A stretch of DNA of 6,844 nt from Flavobacteriales bacterium (GCA_947476515.1 CANJQZ010000107.1:1-6844), one strand, 5' to 3'; counted from the stretch's first letter, positions 1 to 5,757 are shown. Translations and numbers: made by a program. The notes: a model not told the origin generated them from the sequence alone.

Positions 1-558
1 AAAAGATTCAAAACCTGTGGCTTGATTTAATTTATGATAAATATCTAATTTTTCAGCTTTTGTAAAAACATGTTTATCAATTGCCTCCATTTTATTTTTA
101 ATCCATTCCAGTCTTTTCGGAGTTCGGATGTACATATATTCAACACCAATAGACTGACAATAACTCAATTTTAAATGATCTATAATCTTCTGAAGTGTAG
201 TTGCACCAAGTCCTAGCTCACTACCAGCTTGAAAAGTTAAAGAAAGATCAGAATCCTCTAATCCATAATTAACTAAATCTAAAGTTGGTGCATATTTTCT
301 TCTTTCCCTAACAGGGTTAGTTTGGGTGAATAAATGTCCACGCGTACGGTAGGCGTTAATTAGATTCAAGACCTTAAATTCCTTTTGGAAATTTTCAGGA
401 ATTACTGATTCTTCATCAAAATTTGTCTTCGCAAATTCAAATCCTTCGAAAAACTTCTTCCACCCTTCATCAACACTTTCAGGATCTTTTAGATACTGAT
501 TGTAGAGAAATTCAATTGCATTTATATCGGCATTACCGACGTAAGAAACCTTATCCAT
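1..558 (-). CDS. sucA: 2-oxoglutarate dehydrogenase E1 component, N-terminal part (cut by left edge)
   Basis: The minus frame from the ATG at 556-558 is open to the window edge and gives 186 residues. Residues about 12-40 (ADINAIEFLYNQYLKDPESV and the following GWKKFFEGF) match the short N-terminal domain of 2-oxoglutarate dehydrogenase E1. Residues 70-83 (YRTRGHLFTQTNPV), 139-144 (VEYMYI) and 181-186 (TGFESF) are typical SucA landmarks leading into the thiamine-diphosphate domain. The family is normally about 900 residues or more, so only about a fifth is visible and the catalytic part lies outside. The enzyme decarboxylates 2-oxoglutarate and passes the succinyl group to the E2 lipoyl subunit in the cytoplasmic TCA cycle; sucB is often adjacent but cannot be seen here. 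The start is fixed by the conserved N-terminal domain beginning a few residues in. There is no clear Shine-Dalgarno sequence, as usual in Bacteroidota. Identification rests on motif recognition and is strong. Confidence 0.93.
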   Translation of the reverse strand, partial: MDKVSYVGNADINAIEFLYNQYLKDPESVDEGWKKFFEGFEFAKTNFDEESVIPENFQKEFKVLNLINAYRTRGHLFTQTNPVRERRKYAPTLDLVNYGLEDSDLSLTFQAGSELGLGATTLQKIIDHLKLSYCQSIGVEYMYIRTPKRLEWIKNKMEAIDKHVFTKAEKLDIYHKLNQATGFESF

Positions 559-570
559 CCTGTTTTAACG

Positions 571-590
571 CTTTGTTTTACCAAACAAAG
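571..590. repeat. Inverted repeat / hairpin just upstream of sucA
   Basis: CTTTGTTT (571-578) and AAACAAAG (583-590) are perfect 8-nt inverted arms around a 4-nt centre, TACC. TTAA tetranucleotides (565-568 and 591-594) flank the arms with a 2-nt asymmetry on the left. The repeat ends 13 nt before the sucA ATG. On the minus strand its upstream arm is shared with the candidate -7 box. It could be an operator, or partly a hairpin in the sucA leader. Its function is inferred only from position. Confidence 0.5.
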
Positions 591-593
591 TTA
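586..593 (-). promoter_or_regulatory. Candidate -7 promoter box for sucA
   Basis: Read on the minus strand, these bases are TAACTTTG, an exact fit to the Bacteroidota -7 consensus TAnnTTTG, and lie 27 nt before the sucA ATG. No clear TTG -33 element is found 17-23 nt further upstream; the nearest match there is a weak TGG. The box overlaps the inverted repeat at 571-590, so a protein bound to the repeat would interfere with initiation. An AT-rich spacer yields such octamers by chance at a noticeable rate. Confidence 0.4.
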
Positions 594-651
594 AGGTTTT
601 TAGGTGGGAAAACCATTAAAAAATTCAATTTTTATACAACTATTTAAGTGC

Positions 652-668
652 ATTAAAATGATTTTAAT
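652..668. repeat. Perfect 17-nt AT palindrome between DUF423 gene and sucA
   Basis: ATTAAAAT (652-659), a single G, then ATTTTAAT (661-668) form a perfect inverted repeat. It lies in the 174-base spacer downstream of the DUF423 gene and upstream of sucA, both on the minus strand. It has no GC-rich stem and no U-tract, so it is a poor intrinsic terminator. It could be a protein-binding site or chance in AT-rich DNA. I see nothing coding in the rest of 559-732. Confidence 0.4.
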
Positions 669-732
669 AGTCGACTAATTCCGAGGCAATGTTACAACCC
701 TCTTGACCCGATATCTTAAAATTAAATCAGAT

Positions 733-1119
733 TTACTTGGGACTCCGTGCAAGTTTATAAATAAATAATCCAAAGCAAATAATCATAATCAATCCTCCTA
801 TTGGAGTCACTGGACCAAGGAAACGAAGAGAAAACGGGAGTAATTCTTTTATGGCGAGGAGATAAATAGAACCTGAAAATAAAGTCAATCCAAGAGCCAT
901 AAGAACACAAATCCTTTGAATCGAAAAGGTGAATTTATCAGCATTAAGACCTAAAATTAAAATAGCAATAGAAATGTAAAATTGATATCTAATTCCAACC
1001 TCGAAACTATCAACAGAATTCTTATCCACTAATTGTTTTAATCCATGAGCGCCAAAGGCACCAAGAATTATGGCTAGCGAAAATAGGGAGGTAGCAAAAA
1101 TGACGATGTTTTTTTTCAT
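733..1119 (-). CDS. DUF423 family small integral membrane protein
   Basis: A 128-residue hydrophobic protein with about four membrane helices (near 5-23, 45-59, 68-89 and 101-122). It carries DUF423 (YgdD-like) signatures: GAFGAHGL at 20-27 after the first helix, a G.RYQFY stretch at 42-48 before the second, LFSGSIYLL at 80-88, and LGPVTPIGGL at 101-110. The length is typical of the family. The molecular role of DUF423 proteins is not established; they are predicted to sit in the inner membrane. The frame can be extended to a TTG at 1140, but the ATG at 1119 is preferred because it gives a Met-Lys-Lys start directly ahead of the first helix. The gene is divergent from the lipoprotein gene across about 50 bases and is followed by a 174-base spacer before sucA, so it is probably transcribed separately or with weak read-through into sucA. 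The stop codon lies within a short palindrome, TAAATCAGATTTA (723-735). Confidence 0.88.
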   Translation of the reverse strand: MKKNIVIFATSLFSLAIILGAFGAHGLKQLVDKNSVDSFEVGIRYQFYISIAILILGLNADKFTFSIQRICVLMALGLTLFSGSIYLLAIKELLPFSLRFLGPVTPIGGLIMIICFGLFIYKLARSPK

Positions 1120-1124
1120 TGTAA

Positions 1125-1140
1125 TTGATTTTAAAATCAA
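1125..1140. repeat. Perfect 16-nt palindrome in the divergent promoter region
   Basis: TTGATTTTAAAATCAA is a perfect inverted repeat with no spacer. It lies between the start of the DUF423 gene (minus) and the lipoprotein-mrp-nifU unit (plus). It begins 5 nt upstream of the DUF423 ATG and overlaps the candidate -7 box of that gene. The position suits an operator controlling one or both divergent units; this is inference. Confidence 0.45.
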
Positions 1141-1145
1141 AATTA
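1138..1145 (-). promoter_or_regulatory. Candidate -7 promoter box for the DUF423 gene
   Basis: On the minus strand these bases read TAATTTTG, an exact match to TAnnTTTG, 18 nt before the ATG at 1119. No TTG is seen at the expected -33 distance, so only half of the promoter is supported. The box shares three bases with the palindrome at 1125-1140, the same geometry as at sucA. Confidence 0.35.
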
Positions 1146-1160
1146 AGCATCCTAAATGAT

Positions 1161-1168
1161 TATCTTTG
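1161..1168 (+). promoter_or_regulatory. Candidate -7 promoter box directly before the lipoprotein start
   Basis: TATCTTTG matches TAnnTTTG exactly and ends 3 nt before the ATG at 1172. If it is used, transcription would begin at or almost at the start codon and give a leaderless or nearly leaderless mRNA for the lipoprotein-mrp-nifU unit. No TTG -33 element is present at the usual 17-23 nt spacing. The real promoter may therefore be elsewhere. Confidence 0.35.
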
Positions 1169-1171
1169 TGT

Positions 1172-1747
1172 ATGATTAGCAGTAAAAAATATTTTTGTTT
1201 TTTTTATTCGTTTACCCTGCTTTTATTTTCGTCTTGTGATGTGACGATTGATAATTTAAAACAAAAAGATTCAGCCGTAATTGATCCGGACGAATATTAT
1301 CAATTTAAAGAAATTGACTTAAGACCGACAGATTTAGAAGCATCAATATTCATTCCTGATGAAACTGCAGGAATTGGAGCCTCTTTCAAAGCTAATGTTC
1401 TACATACAGAAGATTTTAAATGGATGGTCAGTGCAGGGCCTAATTTTGAATTATTCATTGAGGACTATGGTGACTTTAATTCATTAATGTCAGAATTTAG
1501 AGCCAAAATAAAAAGTAAGAATTTGTTCAAGATTTCCATAATTAAAGACCAAGATAGTTTGGTAATATTCAAGAGAGAAATAATGAATGATCGACGGATT
1601 CGCGCTTCAAGAATTAGACATCAAAGTTATCATATATATGGGGTTAAGCGCATCAATGGTTACAATTACGAAATAAAAAATCGCGAAGCAGGCAACACCT
1701 TGAAGGTCGTTAAATTCATGGAAAAATCAATTAAGTCATTAAAATAA
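1172..1747 (+). CDS. Predicted lipoprotein of unknown function, first gene of the mrp-nifU unit
   Basis: A 191-residue protein I do not recognise. The N-terminus is a lipoprotein signal peptide: MISSKK, a Phe/Leu-rich core (residues 7-19), then LFSSC with Cys22 as the likely lipidated residue, followed by Asp23. The mature part is hydrophilic, acidic in its first half (for example DPDEYYQFKEIDLRPTDLEA) and basic towards the C-terminus (a run with RRIRASRIRH and the final EKSIKSLK). It has no membrane segment and no cysteine beyond the signal peptide. It probably sits on the periplasmic side of the inner or outer membrane. The ATG at 1172 is chosen over an in-frame TTG at 1166 because it directly precedes the signal peptide. 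The stop lies 6 nt before mrp, so the two are almost certainly cotranscribed. A T8 run within the signal-peptide codons (1198-1205) is a possible slippage site, but the frame is intact here. Confidence 0.82.
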   Translation: MISSKKYFCFFYSFTLLLFSSCDVTIDNLKQKDSAVIDPDEYYQFKEIDLRPTDLEASIFIPDETAGIGASFKANVLHTEDFKWMVSAGPNFELFIEDYGDFNSLMSEFRAKIKSKNLFKISIIKDQDSLVIFKREIMNDRRIRASRIRHQSYHIYGVKRINGYNYEIKNREAGNTLKVVKFMEKSIKSLK

Positions 1748-1753
1748 TTAAGA

Positions 1754-2830
1754 ATGAAAATTACAAGGGAGGCGGTATTAGCGGTGTTAGGCAAAATAAC
1801 AGAACCAGAATTAAAGAAGGATTTACTGAGTGCAAACTTAGTCGAACAACTAGAGATTGAGGATAACAAAGTAGTATTAACAGTTGCTATTTCTAATCCA
1901 GCATTACATGCTAGAAAAAGAATGCAAGAAGCGATTGAATTTAATCTGAAAAGAGAATTTGGAGCTGAACTCCTAATCAATTGCACCATTAACGGAAAAG
2001 TCAAAGAATTGCGCGCTTCTAATAGATCAATTTTACCCCAAGTAAAGAAAATCATTGCAATTGCTTCAGGAAAAGGAGGTGTTGGAAAATCAACTATTAC
2101 TACCAATTTAGCAGGCGGCTTAACCAAAAAAGGATTCAAAGTAGGAATAATAGATGCCGATATTTATGGGCCATCCATTCCCACTATGTTTGATGTTGTT
2201 GGTGAAAGACCTGTTATGGTAACTGTTGGTGAGCAACAACTGATGGAGCCAGTACAAAGTCTTGGAGTAAAAATTCTATCCATTGGTTTCTTCACAGATC
2301 AGGATAATGCTGTAGTTTGGAGAGGACCGATGGCTGCAAAGGCTTTAACTCAAATGATAACCGATGCTAATTGGGGGGAACTTGATTATTTATTGATTGA
2401 CTTGCCTCCTGGGACAGGAGATATTCATTTATCTTTGGTTCAAACGGCTCCATTAGATGGCGTAGTAATCGTAAGTACACCACAAGAAGTTGCTTTAGCC
2501 GATGCCCGAAGAGGGATTAATATGTTTAAAATGGAAGGCATGAAGGTGCCTATCGTTGGTGTAGTAGAAAATATGGCTTGGTTTACTCCTGCTGAATTAC
2601 CTGATCATCAATATTTTATTTTTGGAAGAGATGGTGCAAAAAATTTAGCAGAAGGAATGAATGTGCCATTTCTAGGCGCAATACCATTGGTTCAAAGTGT
2701 TCGCGAGGCTGGTGATGCGGGCCGTCCAGCAGTATTTCAATCTGGTTCGCCTAGCGAAATTGCATTTATGGAATTAGTTGATACCTTTATATCGAAAATA
2801 GTTGAAATTGAAGATGCAAAAAGTAATTAA
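1754..2830 (+). CDS. mrp: Mrp/ApbC (NBP35-type) P-loop ATPase, iron-sulfur cluster carrier, lacking the CxxC motif
   Basis: A 358-residue cytoplasmic protein. Residues about 1-85 form the MIP18/DUF59-like domain often fused to bacterial Mrp. The ATPase follows: deviant Walker A GKGGVGKST (106-114), DADIYGPSIP (134-143), WRGPM (189-193), and DLPPGTGD (216-223) as Walker B/switch region. These are characteristic of the Mrp/NBP35 branch of the MinD/ParA superfamily, which binds and transfers Fe-S clusters to apo-proteins. In E. coli Mrp the segment after ENM holds CxxC, the cluster ligands at the dimer interface. Here ENMAWFTPAELP follows from 272, so Pro279 and Leu282 occupy the ligand positions, and the only cysteine in the protein is Cys77 in the N-terminal domain. 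It may therefore bind clusters differently or act as the ATPase partner of the NifU protein whose start lies 3 nt downstream. Family assignment is very secure; the cluster-carrier role is inferred from the family. Confidence 0.95.
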   Translation: MKITREAVLAVLGKITEPELKKDLLSANLVEQLEIEDNKVVLTVAISNPALHARKRMQEAIEFNLKREFGAELLINCTINGKVKELRASNRSILPQVKKIIAIASGKGGVGKSTITTNLAGGLTKKGFKVGIIDADIYGPSIPTMFDVVGERPVMVTVGEQQLMEPVQSLGVKILSIGFFTDQDNAVVWRGPMAAKALTQMITDANWGELDYLLIDLPPGTGDIHLSLVQTAPLDGVVIVSTPQEVALADARRGINMFKMEGMKVPIVGVVENMAWFTPAELPDHQYFIFGRDGAKNLAEGMNVPFLGAIPLVQSVREAGDAGRPAVFQSGSPSEIAFMELVDTFISKIVEIEDAKSN

Positions 2831-2833
2831 GCA

Positions 2834-3085
2834 ATGGCTAAATTAAATAAAGAATCAATTAAAGAAAAAGTGTTATTCGCGATGGAGCAAATTCGACCCT
2901 TTCTTAATGCTGATGGAGGAGATGTTGAATTCGTAGACATTACTGATGAAGCTGTTGTTCAGGTTAGATTAACAGGTGCATGCCAAGATTGTTCTATGAG
3001 CAGTATGACTTTAAAAGCAGGAATTGAAGAAGCAGTTATCAAAGTAGCTCCTGAGGTTACCGGTGTTGTTGCTCTTGAATATTAG
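2834..3085 (+). CDS. NifU C-terminal-domain (Nfu-type) iron-sulfur protein
   Basis: An 83-residue protein made of a single NifU C-terminal domain. The hallmark stretch is RPFLNADGGDVEFV (21-34), followed by GACQDCSMSSMTLKAGIE (48-65), whose Cys50 and Cys53 form the CxxC that holds a [4Fe-4S] cluster shared between two subunits. Stand-alone Nfu domains accept clusters from SUF or ISC scaffolds and pass them to target enzymes in the cytoplasm. The length matches single-domain Nfu proteins, and there is no extra A-type or thioredoxin domain. It starts 3 nt after the mrp stop codon, so the two are cotranscribed and probably work in one maturation step. The stop codon is only 2 nt from the stop codon of the oppositely transcribed aldehyde dehydrogenase gene. 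Confidence 0.94.
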   Translation: MAKLNKESIKEKVLFAMEQIRPFLNADGGDVEFVDITDEAVVQVRLTGACQDCSMSSMTLKAGIEEAVIKVAPEVTGVVALEY

Positions 3086-3087
3086 AA

Positions 3088-4533
3088 TTAATCGACCTTT
3101 ACAAAAATGTTTTTTGCTTCGGTAAAGAACCTTAATGCTTCCCATCCGCCTTCTCTTCCAACTCCAGATGATTTTACACCACCGAAAGGCGTTCTAAGAT
3201 CCCTCACCAACCAGGCATTTATCCAAATAATTCCCATTTCTAATTGATCTGCAACACGATGTGCTTTTTTCAAATTAGTCGTCCAAACGGAAGATGCTAA
3301 GCCATATTTAGTCGAATTTGCCGCCGCAAGAACCTCTTCTTCCGTTTCAAAAACTGAGATTGTTACCACGGGACCAAAAATTTCTTCTTGATTCGTACGA
3401 CAATCATAGGGTAATCCCTCAATGATAGTTGGGGCTAAGTAATATCCTTTATCATGAGGTGCAGGTAAAAATACTCGATTTCCTCCTGTGCGGATGTGCC
3501 CCCCCTCCTCTTTTGCAAGTTGGATGTACGATAGTACTTTCTCCATGTGTTGCTCAGAAACAATAGCACCCAAATGCGCCTTTGGATCTTGTGGATAGGA
3601 AACTATTGATTTGTTAATTTTTTCTATAAATGCATCTTTGAATTTCTCATAAATACCTTTTTGAACAAATATTCTAGATCCACACAAGCAAATTTGTCCC
3701 TGATTGGCAAAAGAGGAACGAACAGTAGTGGTCAAGGCATCATCAAAATCACAATCGTCAAAAATAATCGTAGGATTTTTACCGCCCAATTCCAATGAAA
3801 GTTTTTTAAACATAGGTGCTGCTGTTCGAGCTATATGTTCACCAGTTGCTGTTCCACCAGTAAAAGAAATCGCTTTAACTTTTGGGTGACGCACGATTGC
3901 ATCTCCGATTTGTGAACCTTTACCGTTTAAGATATTAAGAACTCCAGCGGGCAAACCAGCGTCAGTTGCAATTTCGCCTAAAAGCGTTGCCGTGTAAGGG
4001 GTGATTTCACTAGGTTTTGCTATTACACAATTCCCCGCGGCCAAAGCAGGAGCAATTTTCCAAGTAAACAAATACAGAGGCAAATTCCATGGTGAAATAC
4101 ATCCTACAATTCCAATGGGTTTTCGTGTGGTATAATTAATCCCAACTCCTTCCATGTAATGAGATTCTGAAGCAAAATGAAGAATCGCAGTTGCGAAAAA
4201 ATGGAAATTAGAAACAGCGCGAGGAATATCTACATGACGAGCAAGCGTAATTGGTTTACCATTGTCTTTTGATTCTGCTGCAACAAACTCCTCCAATCGT
4301 TTTTCAATCCCTTCAGAAAAGCGAATCAAAATTTTACTTCTTTCTTCTGCAGACATCGAGGACCAAATAGGAAATGCTGACTCTGCAGCAGTAATTGCAA
4401 GCTCTAAATCCTGTTCATCTGAATCTGGTATTAGACAATAAACTTCACCTGTTGAAGGATCAAAATTGTCAAAATATTTTAAATCCACTGGAGCTAGATA
4501 TGCGCCATTGATATAGTTACTTAATTTTTCCAT
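3088..4533 (-). CDS. NAD(P)-dependent aldehyde dehydrogenase, 2-aminomuconate/2-hydroxymuconate semialdehyde dehydrogenase-like
   Basis: A 481-residue full-length member of the aldehyde dehydrogenase superfamily that oxidises an aldehyde to the acid in the cytoplasm. Visible landmarks: oxyanion Asn150 in SPWNLP, the cofactor-binding region AKPSE (172-176), FTGGTATGE (224-232), general base Glu248 in LELGGKNP, catalytic Cys282 in NQGQICLCGSR, and EEIFGP (383-388). The C-terminal segment WLVRDLRTPFGGVKSSGVGR (441-460) resembles the ALDH8A1/XylG group, whose substrates are semialdehydes from kynurenine or catechol meta-cleavage breakdown. None of those pathway genes is in the window, so the substrate is an inference; a general fatty or aromatic aldehyde is possible. 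The ATG at 4533 gives the usual NYINGAYL N-terminus. It starts 38 nt after the SOUL gene stop and is probably the last gene of the minus-strand unit. A G7 tract in the coding strand (near 3500-3506) causes no frame break. Confidence 0.9.
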   Translation of the reverse strand: MEKLSNYINGAYLAPVDLKYFDNFDPSTGEVYCLIPDSDEQDLELAITAAESAFPIWSSMSAEERSKILIRFSEGIEKRLEEFVAAESKDNGKPITLARHVDIPRAVSNFHFFATAILHFASESHYMEGVGINYTTRKPIGIVGCISPWNLPLYLFTWKIAPALAAGNCVIAKPSEITPYTATLLGEIATDAGLPAGVLNILNGKGSQIGDAIVRHPKVKAISFTGGTATGEHIARTAAPMFKKLSLELGGKNPTIIFDDCDFDDALTTTVRSSFANQGQICLCGSRIFVQKGIYEKFKDAFIEKINKSIVSYPQDPKAHLGAIVSEQHMEKVLSYIQLAKEEGGHIRTGGNRVFLPAPHDKGYYLAPTIIEGLPYDCRTNQEEIFGPVVTISVFETEEEVLAAANSTKYGLASSVWTTNLKKAHRVADQLEMGIIWINAWLVRDLRTPFGGVKSSGVGREGGWEALRFFTEAKNIFVKVD

Positions 4534-4571
4534 TCCTAAATTTATCCTGCAAATTTGAGAAAAAGAAACTA

Positions 4572-5165
4572 CTAATGCACACTTTCAAGTTCAAATGCTA
4601 CTTCATTTTTCCTGCCAATCAATTGCCAAGGGGGATTGTAGCCAAAATAATATCCTTTTCCTTTAATTTCAAATCCCTCTCTAAGAAGTGCTTTTTTTAA
4701 TTCAATAAACCTCTCATTAATCTTTTTGTCGTTTACAAATCCTGAGAAAGTGAGCACTGCTAGTAGTTTGGGCTCTTGTTTCACAAAGGATATATTTTCA
4801 TCAATAGGCGTCGGCATAGTGCCTTTAGCATTGCTTTGAGGCACAACAAAAGAAAGTGTTGAAGCCGAGTCTGCATGATATATAACCGGTGCCGTCATGG
4901 CGATTTTTTCATTTGTTTGGTTTTTACCAAAAATATAAGAGGCAATTGTTCTAAAACCTTCACTCGATTTTTGATCAAAACTCGATGGTCCTAAATTGGT
5001 AGTTGCAAGAAGCATGGCTTCATATTGCCTCAATTCAAAATCTTTATAAGTTTTTAAAACTTCATATTTTGGGGTTTCTATATCACTATTTTTCATAGCA
5101 CTAATGATTTGGAAAACAAAAAAGACAGAAACAATAATTATTAGAGTGAGGAGTACTTTATTCAT
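4572..5165 (-). CDS. SOUL-family haem-binding protein with N-terminal membrane anchor
   Basis: A 197-residue protein. Residues 4-22 form one hydrophobic helix, either an uncleaved anchor or a signal peptide. The SOUL (HEBP-like) domain follows: YEVLKTYKDFELRQYE (34-49), GFRTIASYIFGKNQTNEKIA (70-89) running into MTAPV (90-94), LSFVVPQ (104-110), YNPPW (176-180) and RKNEV (185-189). SOUL proteins bind haem or other tetrapyrroles; the role in bacteria is poorly defined. The anchor suggests that the domain faces the periplasm. The frame can be extended to a TTG at 5216, but the ATG at 5165 gives a clean Met-Asn-Lys plus helix start. It overlaps the msrA stop codon in the arrangement ATGAATAA (8 shared nt), so translation is probably coupled to that of msrA. 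Family assignment is strong; haem binding itself is inferred. Confidence 0.88.
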   Translation of the reverse strand: MNKVLLTLIIIVSVFFVFQIISAMKNSDIETPKYEVLKTYKDFELRQYEAMLLATTNLGPSSFDQKSSEGFRTIASYIFGKNQTNEKIAMTAPVIYHADSASTLSFVVPQSNAKGTMPTPIDENISFVKQEPKLLAVLTFSGFVNDKKINERFIELKKALLREGFEIKGKGYYFGYNPPWQLIGRKNEVAFELESVH

Positions 5166-5757
5166 GGAGAGGAATTTTAGTTTTCTTTTTAAAGGCTTTA
5201 ATTCTGGGCAGACCAACTGATCTTACATAAGGATTATCAGGATTCAATTTTTCAAAGTCTTGGTGGTAATATTCGGCTGGATAAAATTTAGAAAAAAGAA
5301 CTACTTCGGTACTAATATTTGAATGAATTCCTTTTGATTTTAGCTGTTTAATATAAGTCCATGCCGCTTCTTTTTCAGCCTCATTTTGATAAAAAATTGC
5401 AGAACGATATTGCGTACCACGATCTGGCCCTTGTTGATTTTTGGTGGAAGGATCATGCGAATCAAAGAAGGCTCTGATTAATTTTTCATAACTCACAAGA
5501 TGGGGATAATAAACCACTTTTACTGCTTCAGCATGTCCTGTTTTTCCAGAACACACTTGCTCGTAGGTTGGATTCTTTGTTGACCCTCCCGTATAACCAG
5601 ATTCGACAGATTTTACGCCTACAATTAATTCAAACAGTGCCTCTGTACACCAAAAACATCCACTTGCGAAATAAGCTGTTTTGGTTTCCTTCTTTTGGGA
5701 GAACCCAAAGGATTGGAAGAAAATAAAAAATATTAAAAACAAGAATCCCTTTTGCAT
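5158..5757 (-). CDS. msrA: Peptide methionine (S)-S-oxide reductase MsrA, predicted secreted
   Basis: A 199-residue protein that reduces methionine-S-sulfoxide in oxidised proteins. Residues 1-20 are a signal peptide (MQKG, a Phe-rich core, then GFS before Gln21), pointing to the periplasm. The core has GCFWC (33-37) with catalytic Cys34 and the Phe-Trp substrate pocket, then GYTGG (54-58), GHAEAV with Glu77 (74-79), DRGTQYRS (112-119) with Asp112 and Tyr117, and YYHQDF (163-168). Cysteines are 34, 37 and 69 only. The two C-terminal recycling cysteines of E. coli-type MsrA are absent, and the protein ends in a Lys-rich tail. Regeneration probably uses Cys37 or Cys69, or occurs directly. It follows the S9 peptidase gene by 45 nt and overlaps the SOUL gene by 8 nt. 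No MsrB is present in the window. Confidence 0.95.
   Translation of the reverse strand: MQKGFLFLIFFIFFQSFGFSQKKETKTAYFASGCFWCTEALFELIVGVKSVESGYTGGSTKNPTYEQVCSGKTGHAEAVKVVYYPHLVSYEKLIRAFFDSHDPSTKNQQGPDRGTQYRSAIFYQNEAEKEAAWTYIKQLKSKGIHSNISTEVVLFSKFYPAEYYHQDFEKLNPDNPYVRSVGLPRIKAFKKKTKIPLHE

Noticed and set aside
423..647. A 74-codon plus-strand frame over the sucA start and spacer
   Set aside because: It lies antisense to the sucA N-terminus, which has clear family motifs, and has no promoter or domain support.
652..668. The AT-only palindrome as an intrinsic terminator for the DUF423 gene
   Set aside because: The stem has no GC pairs and there is no adjacent U-run on the transcribed strand, so a terminator call is not justified; it is kept only as a repeat.
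1198..1205. T8 tract in the lipoprotein signal-peptide codons as a phase-variation switch
   Set aside because: Runs of this length are common in AT-rich Phe/Lys codons; the frame is intact and nothing else suggests switching.
1598..2022. Similar GCGCTTC-containing stretches in the lipoprotein gene and in mrp as a repeat pair
   Set aside because: The match is only about 7-8 bases and both sites are coding in unrelated contexts; chance is sufficient.
1666..2139. A 157-codon open frame on the minus strand across the lipoprotein/mrp junction
   Set aside because: It is antisense to the well-supported Mrp gene, has an unnatural composition, no recognisable motif and no start context; it is a shadow frame.
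3500..3506. G7 tract (coding strand) in the aldehyde dehydrogenase gene as a frameshift site
   Set aside because: The protein is full length and continuous with family motifs on both sides, so no frameshift is needed to explain it.
3704..3889. A 61-codon plus-strand frame inside the aldehyde dehydrogenase gene
   Set aside because: It is antisense to the catalytic-cysteine region of a conserved enzyme, so it is a shadow frame.
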